Of a DNA stretch of 64,000 nucleotides, positions 22,394 to 31,215 are shown piece after piece. The translations under genes and the position numbers were made by a program. The notes beneath the pieces were generated by a model that worked only from the letters and a program-made list of their open reading frames with translations, did no database searches and was not told the origin of the DNA. Origin of the DNA: Lachnospiraceae bacterium AC3007 (GTDB lineage: Bacteria; Bacillota; Clostridia; Lachnospirales; Lachnospiraceae); the NCBI GenBank assembly GCA_000621405.1, contig JHYK01000014.1:1-64000 (forward strand), given 5' to 3'. Each line of letters opens with the position of its first letter. The first letter of the stretch is position 1.

Positions 22394-23836
22394 ATGAGCG
22401 AAGAGCGCAGGGAGGATAACGCGGGGAAGGCCGCGAAATCCGGAATATGGTACGTAATATCGAACGTTATGATAAGGGCGGTGGGTTTGATCACCGCCCC
22501 TATATATACACGCCTTCTTACTACCTCCGAGACCGGCTACGCCAATAACTTCAACAACTATGTCTCGATCTTCTATGTTCTGATGGGCCTGTGTCTCATA
22601 TACAGCGTGGGCAGGGCAAGACTCGATTACGGCAAGGAAGGCCCGGGTTCGCGTAATGAATTCGATGCATACATGTCAGCGATACAGGGGCTTTCCAGTA
22701 TATTCGGAGCCATAGTCCTTATCCTCGTGATCTTCTTTTCTCCGTCGGGCGGAATGCTCGGATTCGAAAAGCCTGTCGTTGTCATTCTCTTCACCTATCT
22801 GATACTTTTCCCGTCCATAGACTATATGCAGTATAAGCTCAGATTCGAGTACAGATACAAGGAAAACATAGCAATTTCGCTTTTCATAACTATCGCTACC
22901 GTTTTGCTTTCCATACTTCTCATACTGAAGATGCCGGATGACAAGGGCTTTGCCAAGATACTCGGAACGGTGATTCCTTCAGCGATCGTGGCTCTTATCT
23001 GCTATGCTGCGCTGCTTGTAAAAGGCAGATGTCTGGTTAACATAAAGTATTGGAAGTACGCCCTTCTGATAGGTATCCCGATGATACCTCACGGGCTTGC
23101 GATGATACTGCTTGCCAGGATAGATGTCTCCATGATCCAGAATATGTGTGATTATTCCGCTGTCGGACTCTATACCTCGGGCTATACCATAGGCTCGCTT
23201 CTCATGTTTGTGACAAATGCCGTGGGCAATGCCTGGGTACCTCTCTTTAACGAAAGGCTGGATGCCGGCAATATCGAGGCCATAAGAAGGGATAACAAGA
23301 TCCTTATGGAGGCCGGATGTTTCATGACCATCTGCTTTGTTGCGGTGGCGCCCGAGATAGTGAAGCTTTTATATGCAAAGTCCTATCATGAGTCGATGTT
23401 TGTGGTGGCCCCGGTGGCGCTGGGGACTCTCTGCCAGTATTTCTATACAAACTATGTCAATACCGAGATCTTTTACAAGAAGACCTTTCTCATAGCCGTT
23501 AATTCCTGCATCGCAGCCGCCGTGAACATAGCTCTCAATTATTTCTTTATCAGACAGTTCGGCTATATCGCAGCAGCTTATACGACTCTTGCCGGATACT
23601 TCATCCTCATGATCCTGCACTACTTTACCACTGTACATCTGCTTAAAAAGAAGGTCTTCAATGACGGCATGTATTTCCTTATGATCATTCTCACGATAGC
23701 AGCCGGCGTAGTCACGGGAGCGCTGTACGGCACAGTGATCGCAAGATATGCGGCAGCTCTTGTTATCATAGGTTTGCTTACCGTCCTCTGGAGAAAGGAC
23801 ATGAGAGCCTTCTTCGGGATGCTGAAGAAGAGATAG
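22394..23836 (+). CDS. Polysaccharide flippase, Wzx-like (first of two)
   Basis: A 480-residue membrane protein with about 14 hydrophobic segments, of the polysaccharide transport/MVF family. The start SGIWYVISNVMIRAVGLITA then PIYTRLLTTSETGYANNFNN is typical. It would move lipid-linked repeat units across the membrane. The locus carries a second flippase at 31202, which is unusual. The gap after it (23837-23952) has a TAGAAT -10-like box near 23872 but no convincing -35. Confidence 0.8.
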   Translation: MSEERREDNAGKAAKSGIWYVISNVMIRAVGLITAPIYTRLLTTSETGYANNFNNYVSIFYVLMGLCLIYSVGRARLDYGKEGPGSRNEFDAYMSAIQGLSSIFGAIVLILVIFFSPSGGMLGFEKPVVVILFTYLILFPSIDYMQYKLRFEYRYKENIAISLFITIATVLLSILLILKMPDDKGFAKILGTVIPSAIVALICYAALLVKGRCLVNIKYWKYALLIGIPMIPHGLAMILLARIDVSMIQNMCDYSAVGLYTSGYTIGSLLMFVTNAVGNAWVPLFNERLDAGNIEAIRRDNKILMEAGCFMTICFVAVAPEIVKLLYAKSYHESMFVVAPVALGTLCQYFYTNYVNTEIFYKKTFLIAVNSCIAAAVNIALNYFFIRQFGYIAAAYTTLAGYFILMILHYFTTVHLLKKKVFNDGMYFLMIILTIAAGVVTGALYGTVIARYAAALVIIGLLTVLWRKDMRAFFGMLKKR

Positions 23837-23952
23837 AGCGTTCCACACTTTTTGCGGACTGCATTTTGTGGTAGAATAAAGTGTTTAAGCATTGAAATAT
23901 CGGCACGGGGGAGCTGTGGTCTGCCCCTGCCGGGAAACATACGGGAAAAAAG

Positions 23953-25587
23953 ATGAAAATACTCATTGTCATACCCGCCAGAGGCGGATCAAAAAGGATA
24001 CCGAGGAAAAATGTCAGGATGATGAACGGCAAGCCGCTCATCCTCTATTCCATCGATAACGCATTAAGAGTCGTCGATAAGTATGACGCCGATATCTGCG
24101 TGTCGACCGATGACGAGGAACTCGGAGGGATCGCGGAGAGCCGCAATATCGAGATCATCTGGCGCGACCAGTCGCTGGCTGCCGACAATATCACACTTGA
24201 TCCCGTTATCTACGATGCAGTCAAAAAGATGGAAAACCGCCGCAGTGAAAACTATGACATAGTCATCACGATGCAGGCGACATCTCCGACTCTCAGATCA
24301 CAGACCCTTATCAATGCCCTCGAGGCCTTTATCGATTCCGATTACGATACGATGATATCCTGCGTGAACAGGCCCCATCTTTCGTGGCGCAAGGAGAACG
24401 GCAGAATAGTAAAGAATTACGAGAAGCGCCTTAATTCACAGGAGCTTCCGCATAATTTCCTCGAGACCGGCGCATTCCTGATAACCCGCAGGGGCTGGGT
24501 CAGGGAGGATTCCCGCATAGGAGAGAATATCACGGTCTACGAGACGGCCCAGAGAGAGGCCATAGACATAGATTCCGAGGAGGACTGGATATCCGCGGAG
24601 TCGATACTCCGCCGCAAGAGGATAGTGCTCAGGTGCGTGGGAAGGCAGGAACTCGGCATGGGACATATCTACAGATGTCTCTCCGTCGCCAATAAGCTCA
24701 TAGGCCATGACGTGCTCTTTGTTACCGATTCGAAGAGCAATATAGGCATTGCCAAGCTTGAGGAGGCGTATTTCCCCTATAAGACCATAGAGAACGACGA
24801 GGATTACGAGAAGATACTGAAGAATTACATGCCCGATGTAGTGGTGAACGATATCCTCGATACGGAAGAGAGCCTTATAAAGCTCGAGCGTAAATATACC
24901 AGGCGCATCGTGAACTTCGAGGACATGGGCCCCGGAGCTTATTTTGCGGATGCCGTGATCAATGCGCTCTACGAGAACCGTCCCGAGAAGCCCTACAACG
25001 TATATGAGGGATCCGACTATTACTTCATAAGGGATGAGTTTTTGATCGAATCTCCCAAGGAGTTTTCCAGCGAATGCAGGAATATCATGATAATGTTCGG
25101 AGGGGCGGATCCCGCCAATCTCACCGGCAAGCTCTATGAGATATGTCAGGTGCTCCACGGCAAGATGCCTCAGGTGGAATTCCACTTCCTGACAGGATTT
25201 GCCTATGCACATAAGGACGAGATCAAGCCGATCCCTGAGCTCAATATCTTCGTGCACCATGATGCGAAGCGGGTCTCCAGCTATATGAAGCAGGCCGACA
25301 TGTGCATCACGAGCCAGGGGCGCACCATCTTCGAGCTGGCCTCCATGGGCGTGCCGGCTATCGTCCTTGCGCAGAACGAGCGGGAGGCGGAGCATGTATT
25401 TGCAGGCATGAACAACGGCTTCATCAATCTCGGCATCGGAGAGAAGGTCGATACCATCACGATAATCAAGACGATAATGTGGCTCGCGGATATGCCGCAT
25501 GTCAGGGCCGAGATGAGAGATCTGCAGCTCTCAAAGAAGTTTGAGAAGGGACAGGAGAGAGTCATAAGGCTTTTGCTGAATGATTAA
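23953..25587 (+). CDS. Fusion of CMP-nonulosonate cytidylyltransferase (NeuA-like) and PseG-like hydrolase
   Basis: A 544-residue two-domain protein. Residues 1-220 are an acylneuraminate cytidylyltransferase: IPARGGSKRIPRKNVRMMNG, STDDEELGGIAE, MQATSPTLRS, ETGAFLITRR and DIDSEEDW. Residues about 225-544 match PseG, the hydrolase that removes UDP from the nonulosonate precursor: GRQELGMGHIYRCLSVANKL, then VVNDILDTEESLI, MFGGADPANLTGKL, ITSQGRTIFELASMGVPAI. Together with the NeuB-type synthase this gives hydrolysis, condensation and CMP activation. The aminotransferase and acetyltransferase expected for pseudaminic or legionaminic acid are not in the window. Confidence 0.8.
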   Translation: MKILIVIPARGGSKRIPRKNVRMMNGKPLILYSIDNALRVVDKYDADICVSTDDEELGGIAESRNIEIIWRDQSLAADNITLDPVIYDAVKKMENRRSENYDIVITMQATSPTLRSQTLINALEAFIDSDYDTMISCVNRPHLSWRKENGRIVKNYEKRLNSQELPHNFLETGAFLITRRGWVREDSRIGENITVYETAQREAIDIDSEEDWISAESILRRKRIVLRCVGRQELGMGHIYRCLSVANKLIGHDVLFVTDSKSNIGIAKLEEAYFPYKTIENDEDYEKILKNYMPDVVVNDILDTEESLIKLERKYTRRIVNFEDMGPGAYFADAVINALYENRPEKPYNVYEGSDYYFIRDEFLIESPKEFSSECRNIMIMFGGADPANLTGKLYEICQVLHGKMPQVEFHFLTGFAYAHKDEIKPIPELNIFVHHDAKRVSSYMKQADMCITSQGRTIFELASMGVPAIVLAQNEREAEHVFAGMNNGFINLGIGEKVDTITIIKTIMWLADMPHVRAEMRDLQLSKKFEKGQERVIRLLLND

Positions 25588-25605
25588 GGAGAAAAAAGCG
25601 ACAGC

Positions 25606-26835
25606 ATGAAGGCAGCCATAATCAATACGGTCATAGGCACCGGAAGTGTCGGAAGAGTGGCTTTGGGCACGGCCGACGAGATAATATCAAACGGCGGAGA
25701 GGCCCTTCTCTGCAGGGGAAGAGGCGAGGCCGTAAAGGGATATGACAATTACCGCATAGGCTCGGATCCGGACATGTTCTGGCACGGGATCATGACGCGG
25801 ATCACCGACAGGCACGGACTGTACAGCAGGGGAGCGACCCAGCGCCTTATAAAAAGGCTTACGGAATATGATCCGGATGTGATACAACTCCACAATGTCC
25901 ATGGATATTATGTCAACTACCCGATGCTCTTTGACTGGCTGAAGACATGCAATAAGCCTATAGTCTGGACTCTCCATGACTGCTGGTCCTTTACCGGACA
26001 CTGCGCGCATTATGAATACTGCGGCTGTGACAGGTGGGAGAGCGAAGAAGGCTGCGCGCTCTGTCCGCAGAAGAGCGAATATCCCGCATCCTTCATAAAG
26101 GATGCTTCCCGGCATAACTATCTCGTGAAAAAGGACAGCTTCACAGGCGTCCCCAATCTTCATATAGTCACCCCCTCAAACTGGCTGAAACACACACTGT
26201 CCCGCTCTTTCTTAAAGGACTATCCCGTAAGTGTCATCAATACCGGCATAGATATGGAGCTCTTTAACCCTGAGCATGCGAAGAGCTCAAAGCTTAAGGA
26301 AAAGCACGAGATCAAGGATGAGACGGTGATACTCGGGATTGCCAATCCCTGGCGTGAGACCAAGGGACTGTATGATTTCAGGGAACTCTATGAGAAGCTT
26401 GAAGCGAAGGCTCCCGGCAGATACAGGATAGTCATGATAGGTCTCAAACCCTCTCAGGCCGAGGAGATGCCTGAAGGGATCATAAGACTCGGACACACCG
26501 AGAGCGTAAGAGAGCTTGCGGAATGGTACGGGCTCTCGGATATTTATGTAAACCTTACCTACGGGGATACCTTCCCCACGACCAATATAGAAGCTCTTGC
26601 CTGCGGGACTCCGGTCATCACCTACAATGCCGGCGGAAGCGGCGAAGCGCTGGACGATAAGTGCGGAAGGGTAGTGGAAAGAGGAGACCTGGATGCCGTA
26701 GTGTCTGCCATAGAAGAGCTCGAAGACCTTGCAAAAAGCGGGGAGGATATGACGTCCGTTTGTGCTGATAAGGCGCAGAACTATCGCAAGCAGGACAGAT
26801 ACAGAGATTATTATGAGCTTTATCAAAAGATTTAG
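25606..26835 (+). CDS. Glycosyltransferase family 4
   Basis: A 409-residue GT-B enzyme. N-terminal acceptor domain: NTVIGTGSVGRVALGTADEI, DVIQLHNVHGYYVNYP, WTLHDCWSFTGHCAHY with a cysteine-rich stretch (CGCDRWE … CALCPQ). C-terminal donor domain: GIANPWRETKGL, LSDIYVNLTYGDTFPTTNIE, ALACGTPVITYNAGG. This pattern occurs in colanic-acid-type GT4 enzymes. Start ATG follows a GGAG ribosome binding site; the gene overlaps the next one. Confidence 0.8.
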   Translation: MKAAIINTVIGTGSVGRVALGTADEIISNGGEALLCRGRGEAVKGYDNYRIGSDPDMFWHGIMTRITDRHGLYSRGATQRLIKRLTEYDPDVIQLHNVHGYYVNYPMLFDWLKTCNKPIVWTLHDCWSFTGHCAHYEYCGCDRWESEEGCALCPQKSEYPASFIKDASRHNYLVKKDSFTGVPNLHIVTPSNWLKHTLSRSFLKDYPVSVINTGIDMELFNPEHAKSSKLKEKHEIKDETVILGIANPWRETKGLYDFRELYEKLEAKAPGRYRIVMIGLKPSQAEEMPEGIIRLGHTESVRELAEWYGLSDIYVNLTYGDTFPTTNIEALACGTPVITYNAGGSGEALDDKCGRVVERGDLDAVVSAIEELEDLAKSGEDMTSVCADKAQNYRKQDRYRDYYELYQKI

Positions 26836-28162
26836 GAATTCCATAGTTGCCATGCTCGCCCTTATCATGTACGCGTCGTGCATGGCGGCGCTTTTTTTGC
26901 TTCTGGGGATAGAGAACTGGCAGATCCTGGGGCTCTCCCGTACTTCGATAATGATGGCATTTACCTTCGTCGTCATGGGCTTTCTGCTTGTGCGGGCCTA
27001 CGGCGGATATAATGTCGGTGTCAGGAAATCACGTCCCATAGTCATCTCACTCTCCATAGCGATCGTCATGGATGATATCCTGACCTACCTTGTCCTCGTC
27101 ATCATGAACACGAATGATGAGAACGGAAGGATGATAAGATTCTCGTCGCTCGGCTTTCTGGTACTTGCGATACTCATACAGATCGTCGTTATCACTATCT
27201 TCACCTATGTCGGCAACGCCTTTTATTTCGCTGTCAATCCCGCCGAAAAGACTCTTATCGTGACCGGGAGCGAAGACGAGCAGGAGAAGATCAGGGCCGC
27301 TGTGGGGATATTCCACAGGAGATACAGTATCACGGAGGGCGCAGTCGCTTCCGACCCTGATACAGAGCGGAAGATAGACGAAGTAGACAGCGTCTTCTTC
27401 TATGATGTGCCGAAAGAAAGGCTCGATCAGCTTACCGAGATATGCTACAGAAGGAAGAAGTCAGTTTACATAAATCCTAACATCGCCGACATCCTCCTTC
27501 ATTCCGGAAGGGAGCAGTTTTTCTCGGATCTGCCGTTCTATCACTCGGAGGCGCACAGGATGACCTTCGAGCAGAGGGTGATAAAAAGGCTCGGAGATAT
27601 CGCCATCTCGGCTCTGGGGCTTATCATCACTTCCCCGCTGTTCCTTATCGCGGCCGTCACCATAAAAAAAGAGGATGGCGGATCTGTATTTTTCAGGCAG
27701 GAGAGAGCCACGGTCGGAGGAAAGGTCTTTCGCATAATTAAATTCAGGACCATGAAGGAGGATGCGAAGATAGCTTCTGCCACAAAGGATGATGACAGGA
27801 TCACAAAGACCGGCAGGTGGCTCAGAAAATACCGCATAGACGAGCTGCCGCAGCTTGTGAACATACTTAAAGGAGACATGAGCCTTGTGGGTCCGAGGCC
27901 CGAGATGCTCAAAAATGTCGAAGAATACACGGCGGATCTTCCCGAATTCCGCTACAGGCTCAGGATGAAGGCCGGTCTTACCGGATATGCGCAGGTAATG
28001 GGCAAATACAACACCACAAGCCGTGACAAGCTGATACTGGATCTTATGTACATAGAGAATTTCAGCATCGCGAACGATATCAGGATACTGCTGCAGACGG
28101 TGACGGTCTTATTCTCCGCTGAAGAATCCACGGAGGCCTTTGATGATGAGCCGGGAAAATGA
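26813..28162 (+). CDS. Undecaprenyl-phosphate sugar phosphotransferase (polyprenyl glycosylphosphotransferase)
   Basis: The initiating enzyme of repeat-unit synthesis: transfers a sugar 1-phosphate to undecaprenyl phosphate at the inner membrane. About 449 residues. The N-terminal 150 form four membrane segments. A CoA-binding-like middle part follows, then a re-entrant hydrophobic stretch (KRLGDIAISALGLIITSPLF). The catalytic bacterial sugar transferase domain shows IIKFRTM, KYRIDELPQLVNILKGDMS, LVGPRPEML and AGLTGYAQVMGKY. The start MSFIKRF was preferred because it begins the first membrane helix; it overlaps the previous gene by 23 bases. Unusually, it lies in mid-locus rather than near the start. 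Confidence 0.85.
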   Translation: MSFIKRFRNSIVAMLALIMYASCMAALFLLLGIENWQILGLSRTSIMMAFTFVVMGFLLVRAYGGYNVGVRKSRPIVISLSIAIVMDDILTYLVLVIMNTNDENGRMIRFSSLGFLVLAILIQIVVITIFTYVGNAFYFAVNPAEKTLIVTGSEDEQEKIRAAVGIFHRRYSITEGAVASDPDTERKIDEVDSVFFYDVPKERLDQLTEICYRRKKSVYINPNIADILLHSGREQFFSDLPFYHSEAHRMTFEQRVIKRLGDIAISALGLIITSPLFLIAAVTIKKEDGGSVFFRQERATVGGKVFRIIKFRTMKEDAKIASATKDDDRITKTGRWLRKYRIDELPQLVNILKGDMSLVGPRPEMLKNVEEYTADLPEFRYRLRMKAGLTGYAQVMGKYNTTSRDKLILDLMYIENFSIANDIRILLQTVTVLFSAEESTEAFDDEPGK

Positions 28163-28925
28163 CGGGAAGCGCGAAGGAGTAAGGGTTTCTGTCATCACGG
28201 TCTGCCTGAACGCTGCCGATACGATAGGGCGCACCATAGAGTCAGTGCTGTCCCAGACATATGAGGGGCCTTACGAATACATCATCAAGGACGGCGGCTC
28301 GACGGATGATACGCTTAAGATCGCAGAGTCCTATAAGGAGAGCTTCCTTGAGAAGGGGCTCGATTACAGGATAGAGAGCTTCCCTGACAGTGGCATATAT
28401 GATGCGATGAATCAGGGCATCGACCTTGCCACGGGCGAGCTTATAGGGATAATAAACGCAGACGACATCTACGAGAAGGACTGCCTTAAGATCGTGGTCG
28501 ATAGATATGAGAGCACCGGCTTTGATCTCTGCTTCGGAGACATACGCATGATCCTCCCCTCGGGCAGGACCTTTGTCAAAAAGGCAAGACTCCGCAGATA
28601 CACGACATCGAGGGACTGGAACCATCCTACGCAGTTTGTCACCAAAAAGACCTACGGCAGGTTCCGCTTCAGATGCCTCAATATCTCGGACGATATGGAT
28701 CTGTACTTTGCGGTAAAGAAGAGCGGGGCGAAGATCGAGGTGATAGGAGAGGTGCTGGCGGACTTTACGATGGGAGGCGTCTCATCAAAGATACCGCTGT
28801 CCGAGATACCCGAGAGGATATCGAGGCGCTACGAGGTATACAGGCACAACGGCTACAGCAGGGCTTATATTTTCGAGTGCGTGGCTTTTGAACTTATAAA
28901 ATATCTGGGTGCAAGGTTCGGCTGA
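28143..28925 (+). CDS. Glycosyltransferase family 2 (WcaA/WcaE-like)
   Basis: A GT-A enzyme of about 260 residues: SVITVCLNAADTIGRTIESV, YIIKDGGSTDDTLKIAESY, SGIYDAMNQGIDLATGELIG and the metal-binding INADDIY. This matches short GT2 enzymes of colanic-acid-type clusters. The start was placed at the first ATG (28143) of two consecutive ATGs; a TTG precedes it. It overlaps the end of the phosphotransferase by 20 bases. Donor sugar unknown. Confidence 0.8.
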   Translation: MMSRENDGKREGVRVSVITVCLNAADTIGRTIESVLSQTYEGPYEYIIKDGGSTDDTLKIAESYKESFLEKGLDYRIESFPDSGIYDAMNQGIDLATGELIGIINADDIYEKDCLKIVVDRYESTGFDLCFGDIRMILPSGRTFVKKARLRRYTTSRDWNHPTQFVTKKTYGRFRFRCLNISDDMDLYFAVKKSGAKIEVIGEVLADFTMGGVSSKIPLSEIPERISRRYEVYRHNGYSRAYIFECVAFELIKYLGARFG

Positions 28926-28928
28926 TAT

Positions 28929-30110
28929 ATGATAAGGACACTGACCTTTTTTTCAAATTATTTCAATCATCATCAGAAAGCCCTTTGTGATGAGCTCTAC
29001 GCCCGTCTTAAGGAGGGCTTTTGTTTTGTGGAGACCGAGCCCATGGAGGACTTCAGGTCGAAGATGGGCTGGGGGAAAGAAGATATCCCGCCTTATGTCT
29101 TAAAAAGCCATGAAAGCGATGAAGCAAACCGGCGCGCCATGGAGCTTGCTCTCTCTTCGGATGTCGTCGTGATGGGGACAGCCCCCGAGAGTTTTATAAA
29201 AGAAAGACTTGAAAAAGACGGCCTCACATTCCGTTATTCGGAGCGTCCGCTGAAGGAAGGAAGATGGAAGATATTTGTTCCTTATCTGGCGAAAAAATTT
29301 TATGTAAACCATATCAAAAACAGAAAGCGCCCTATATATTGTCTCTGCGCCGGCGCCTTCGTATCTTCCGATTACAGATTCCTTCTGGATTCCTATAAGG
29401 ATAAATGCTACAAATTCGGCTATTTCCCGTTCCCGGAGAGCAGAAGCTTCGAGGAGATATCTGCACTCAAGCATCAAAGTGACCGGATCAGGATATTGTG
29501 GTGCGGCAGATTCCTGAGACTGAAGAGGGCTGACCTGCTTATAAGGGCTGCGGCCGGTGCCCGGGATCACGGATATGATTTTGATCTGGAGTTCGTGGGC
29601 GAGGGAGAAGAGGAAGAGAAGCTCAGATCTCTGGTTAAGGAGCTGGGACTTTCTGACTGCACGACGTTCAAGGGCTACATGTCTCCTAAGGACACAAGGG
29701 ATGAGATGGCATCCGCCGATATCTACGTATGCACTTCAAATAAGCTCGAGGGCTGGGGGTCTGTCATCTATGAGGGTCTGGCATCAGGCTGCGCCGTGAT
29801 CGCGACTTCCAAAGCCGGAGCGACGCCCTTCCTTGTTGAAGAAGGAAAGACTGGATATGTCTTCAGATCGGATGACGCAAAGAGCCTTCAGGAAAAGCTT
29901 GAGGCGTGCCTTAAGGATATGGACAGAGCGCGTTCGATGGGAGAGAGGGCCTACAGGCTCATGCAGGAGTCATGGAACCCGCATACTGCAGCCGAACGCC
30001 TTGTTGCGGTATCCGACAGACTTCTTGAGGGCGAGAGGTTTTATTTCCCTGAAGGCCCCATGAGCGAGGCCTCCGTGATGTATGAGGACTGGTATGACAG
30101 GCGAGGGTAG
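28929..30110 (+). CDS. Glycosyltransferase family 4
   Basis: A 393-residue GT-B enzyme. The start LTFFSNYFNHHQKALCDEL is characteristic of a GT4 subgroup in capsule loci. The donor half shows RILWCGRFLRLKRADLLI, FVGEGEEEEKLRSL, FKGYMSPKDTRDEMASADIY, then GWGSVIYEGLASGCAVIA. It begins 3 bases after the previous stop. It overlaps the next gene by up to 29 bases. Confidence 0.8.
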   Translation: MIRTLTFFSNYFNHHQKALCDELYARLKEGFCFVETEPMEDFRSKMGWGKEDIPPYVLKSHESDEANRRAMELALSSDVVVMGTAPESFIKERLEKDGLTFRYSERPLKEGRWKIFVPYLAKKFYVNHIKNRKRPIYCLCAGAFVSSDYRFLLDSYKDKCYKFGYFPFPESRSFEEISALKHQSDRIRILWCGRFLRLKRADLLIRAAAGARDHGYDFDLEFVGEGEEEEKLRSLVKELGLSDCTTFKGYMSPKDTRDEMASADIYVCTSNKLEGWGSVIYEGLASGCAVIATSKAGATPFLVEEGKTGYVFRSDDAKSLQEKLEACLKDMDRARSMGERAYRLMQESWNPHTAAERLVAVSDRLLEGERFYFPEGPMSEASVMYEDWYDRRG

Positions 30111-31215
30111 GAAGAAGATAGTATATCTTATGGAATATCCGATCGATCTTCCGGGCGGAGCCCAGATGTCGACTCTTTCCATCTGTGAGGGACTCTGCAG
30201 GCATCCGGAATACGGATACGATCCCGTGGTCATATGCCCGTTGCTGCTTAAGCATAAGCCATCCGACTACCCATTTAAGATAAGGGAGTATCCGATGGGA
30301 GAGAGCAGGATCAGGAATCTTCTTATCAGGATACGGGCATTTAAGAGGATCATAAAAGAGGAACAGCCGTATCTTATACACATCGAGATGCAGGAGAGCC
30401 TCATAACGTACGGATTCATAAGGAAGAGCTTTCGCGACATACCGTATGTCTTTACCGACAGGGGCCTTATGACCGGTTACAGGAAGCGGAGCAGGTTTTT
30501 CATGGATCCCGCGCTGAGGGACGCTAAGATGATGATAACCACGACCTCCTATAACAGGAAGCTCTGGGAGGAGGGGTCGTCGATAAGGCCGCTTACCGTA
30601 ATACACAATACCATCTCGTCCGAATACTTCGGCTCCTATGACGAGTCAAAAAGAACGGAGCATGTAAGGCCGGTGATAGGGCTTGCGGGCAGGATCTGTG
30701 TCGAAAAGGACTGGCCCTTTGCCTGCGACTTCATAGATGCGCTCGCTGCAGACGGCTTTGAATTTGACGTACATATAGTGCTCTCGACCTTTGAGCCGGG
30801 TGATGACAGGGAAGCAGAGCGGATACTGGGGCGGCTTAAGAATGCAGTCGGCGAAGAACATGTGCTCTTTCAGCTCAACCTTACGCAGAAGGAGATGTCC
30901 GAGTACTATTACGGCGTCGACATCTTCCTTATGACGAGCTGTTTCGAATCCTTCGGCAAGGCTGCGGTGGAGGCTATGAGCCGGAAATGCGCCATAGTAT
31001 CGACCATGGCCGGAGGCCTGCCCGAGGTGGTGGCCCTTAAGGAGAATCTCTACTCCAAAGATACCGTGGAACGGGGAGTCTTCAGGATCAGGCAGCTTGC
31101 GGGCGACCCCGCGCTCCTTAAGGAGCAGCAGGAGTATTATTACCGCAGATATCTCGATAATTATACAGAGGACAGATACATCAAAGAGCATGTGAGGCTT
31201 TATGATGAGTACTAG
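30082..31215 (+). CDS. Glycosyltransferase family 4
   Basis: A GT-B enzyme of about 375 residues: YPIDLPGGAQMSTLSICEG in the N-terminal domain, VIGLAGRICVEKDWPFACDF at the interdomain strand, then FLMTSCFESFGKAAVEAMSR and KCAIVSTMAGGLPEVV in the donor domain. The start may be 30082 or the ATG at 30094; both lie inside the end of the previous gene. It overlaps the second flippase by 14 bases, so translation is probably coupled. Confidence 0.8.
   Translation: MRTGMTGEGRKKIVYLMEYPIDLPGGAQMSTLSICEGLCRHPEYGYDPVVICPLLLKHKPSDYPFKIREYPMGESRIRNLLIRIRAFKRIIKEEQPYLIHIEMQESLITYGFIRKSFRDIPYVFTDRGLMTGYRKRSRFFMDPALRDAKMMITTTSYNRKLWEEGSSIRPLTVIHNTISSEYFGSYDESKRTEHVRPVIGLAGRICVEKDWPFACDFIDALAADGFEFDVHIVLSTFEPGDDREAERILGRLKNAVGEEHVLFQLNLTQKEMSEYYYGVDIFLMTSCFESFGKAAVEAMSRKCAIVSTMAGGLPEVVALKENLYSKDTVERGVFRIRQLAGDPALLKEQQEYYYRRYLDNYTEDRYIKEHVRLYDEY

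Noticed and set aside
24436-25500. Long antisense open frame (about 354 codons) opposite the NeuA-PseG fusion
   Set aside because: It lies entirely opposite a well-supported gene, has no family motifs, and is explained by codon bias of the sense gene.
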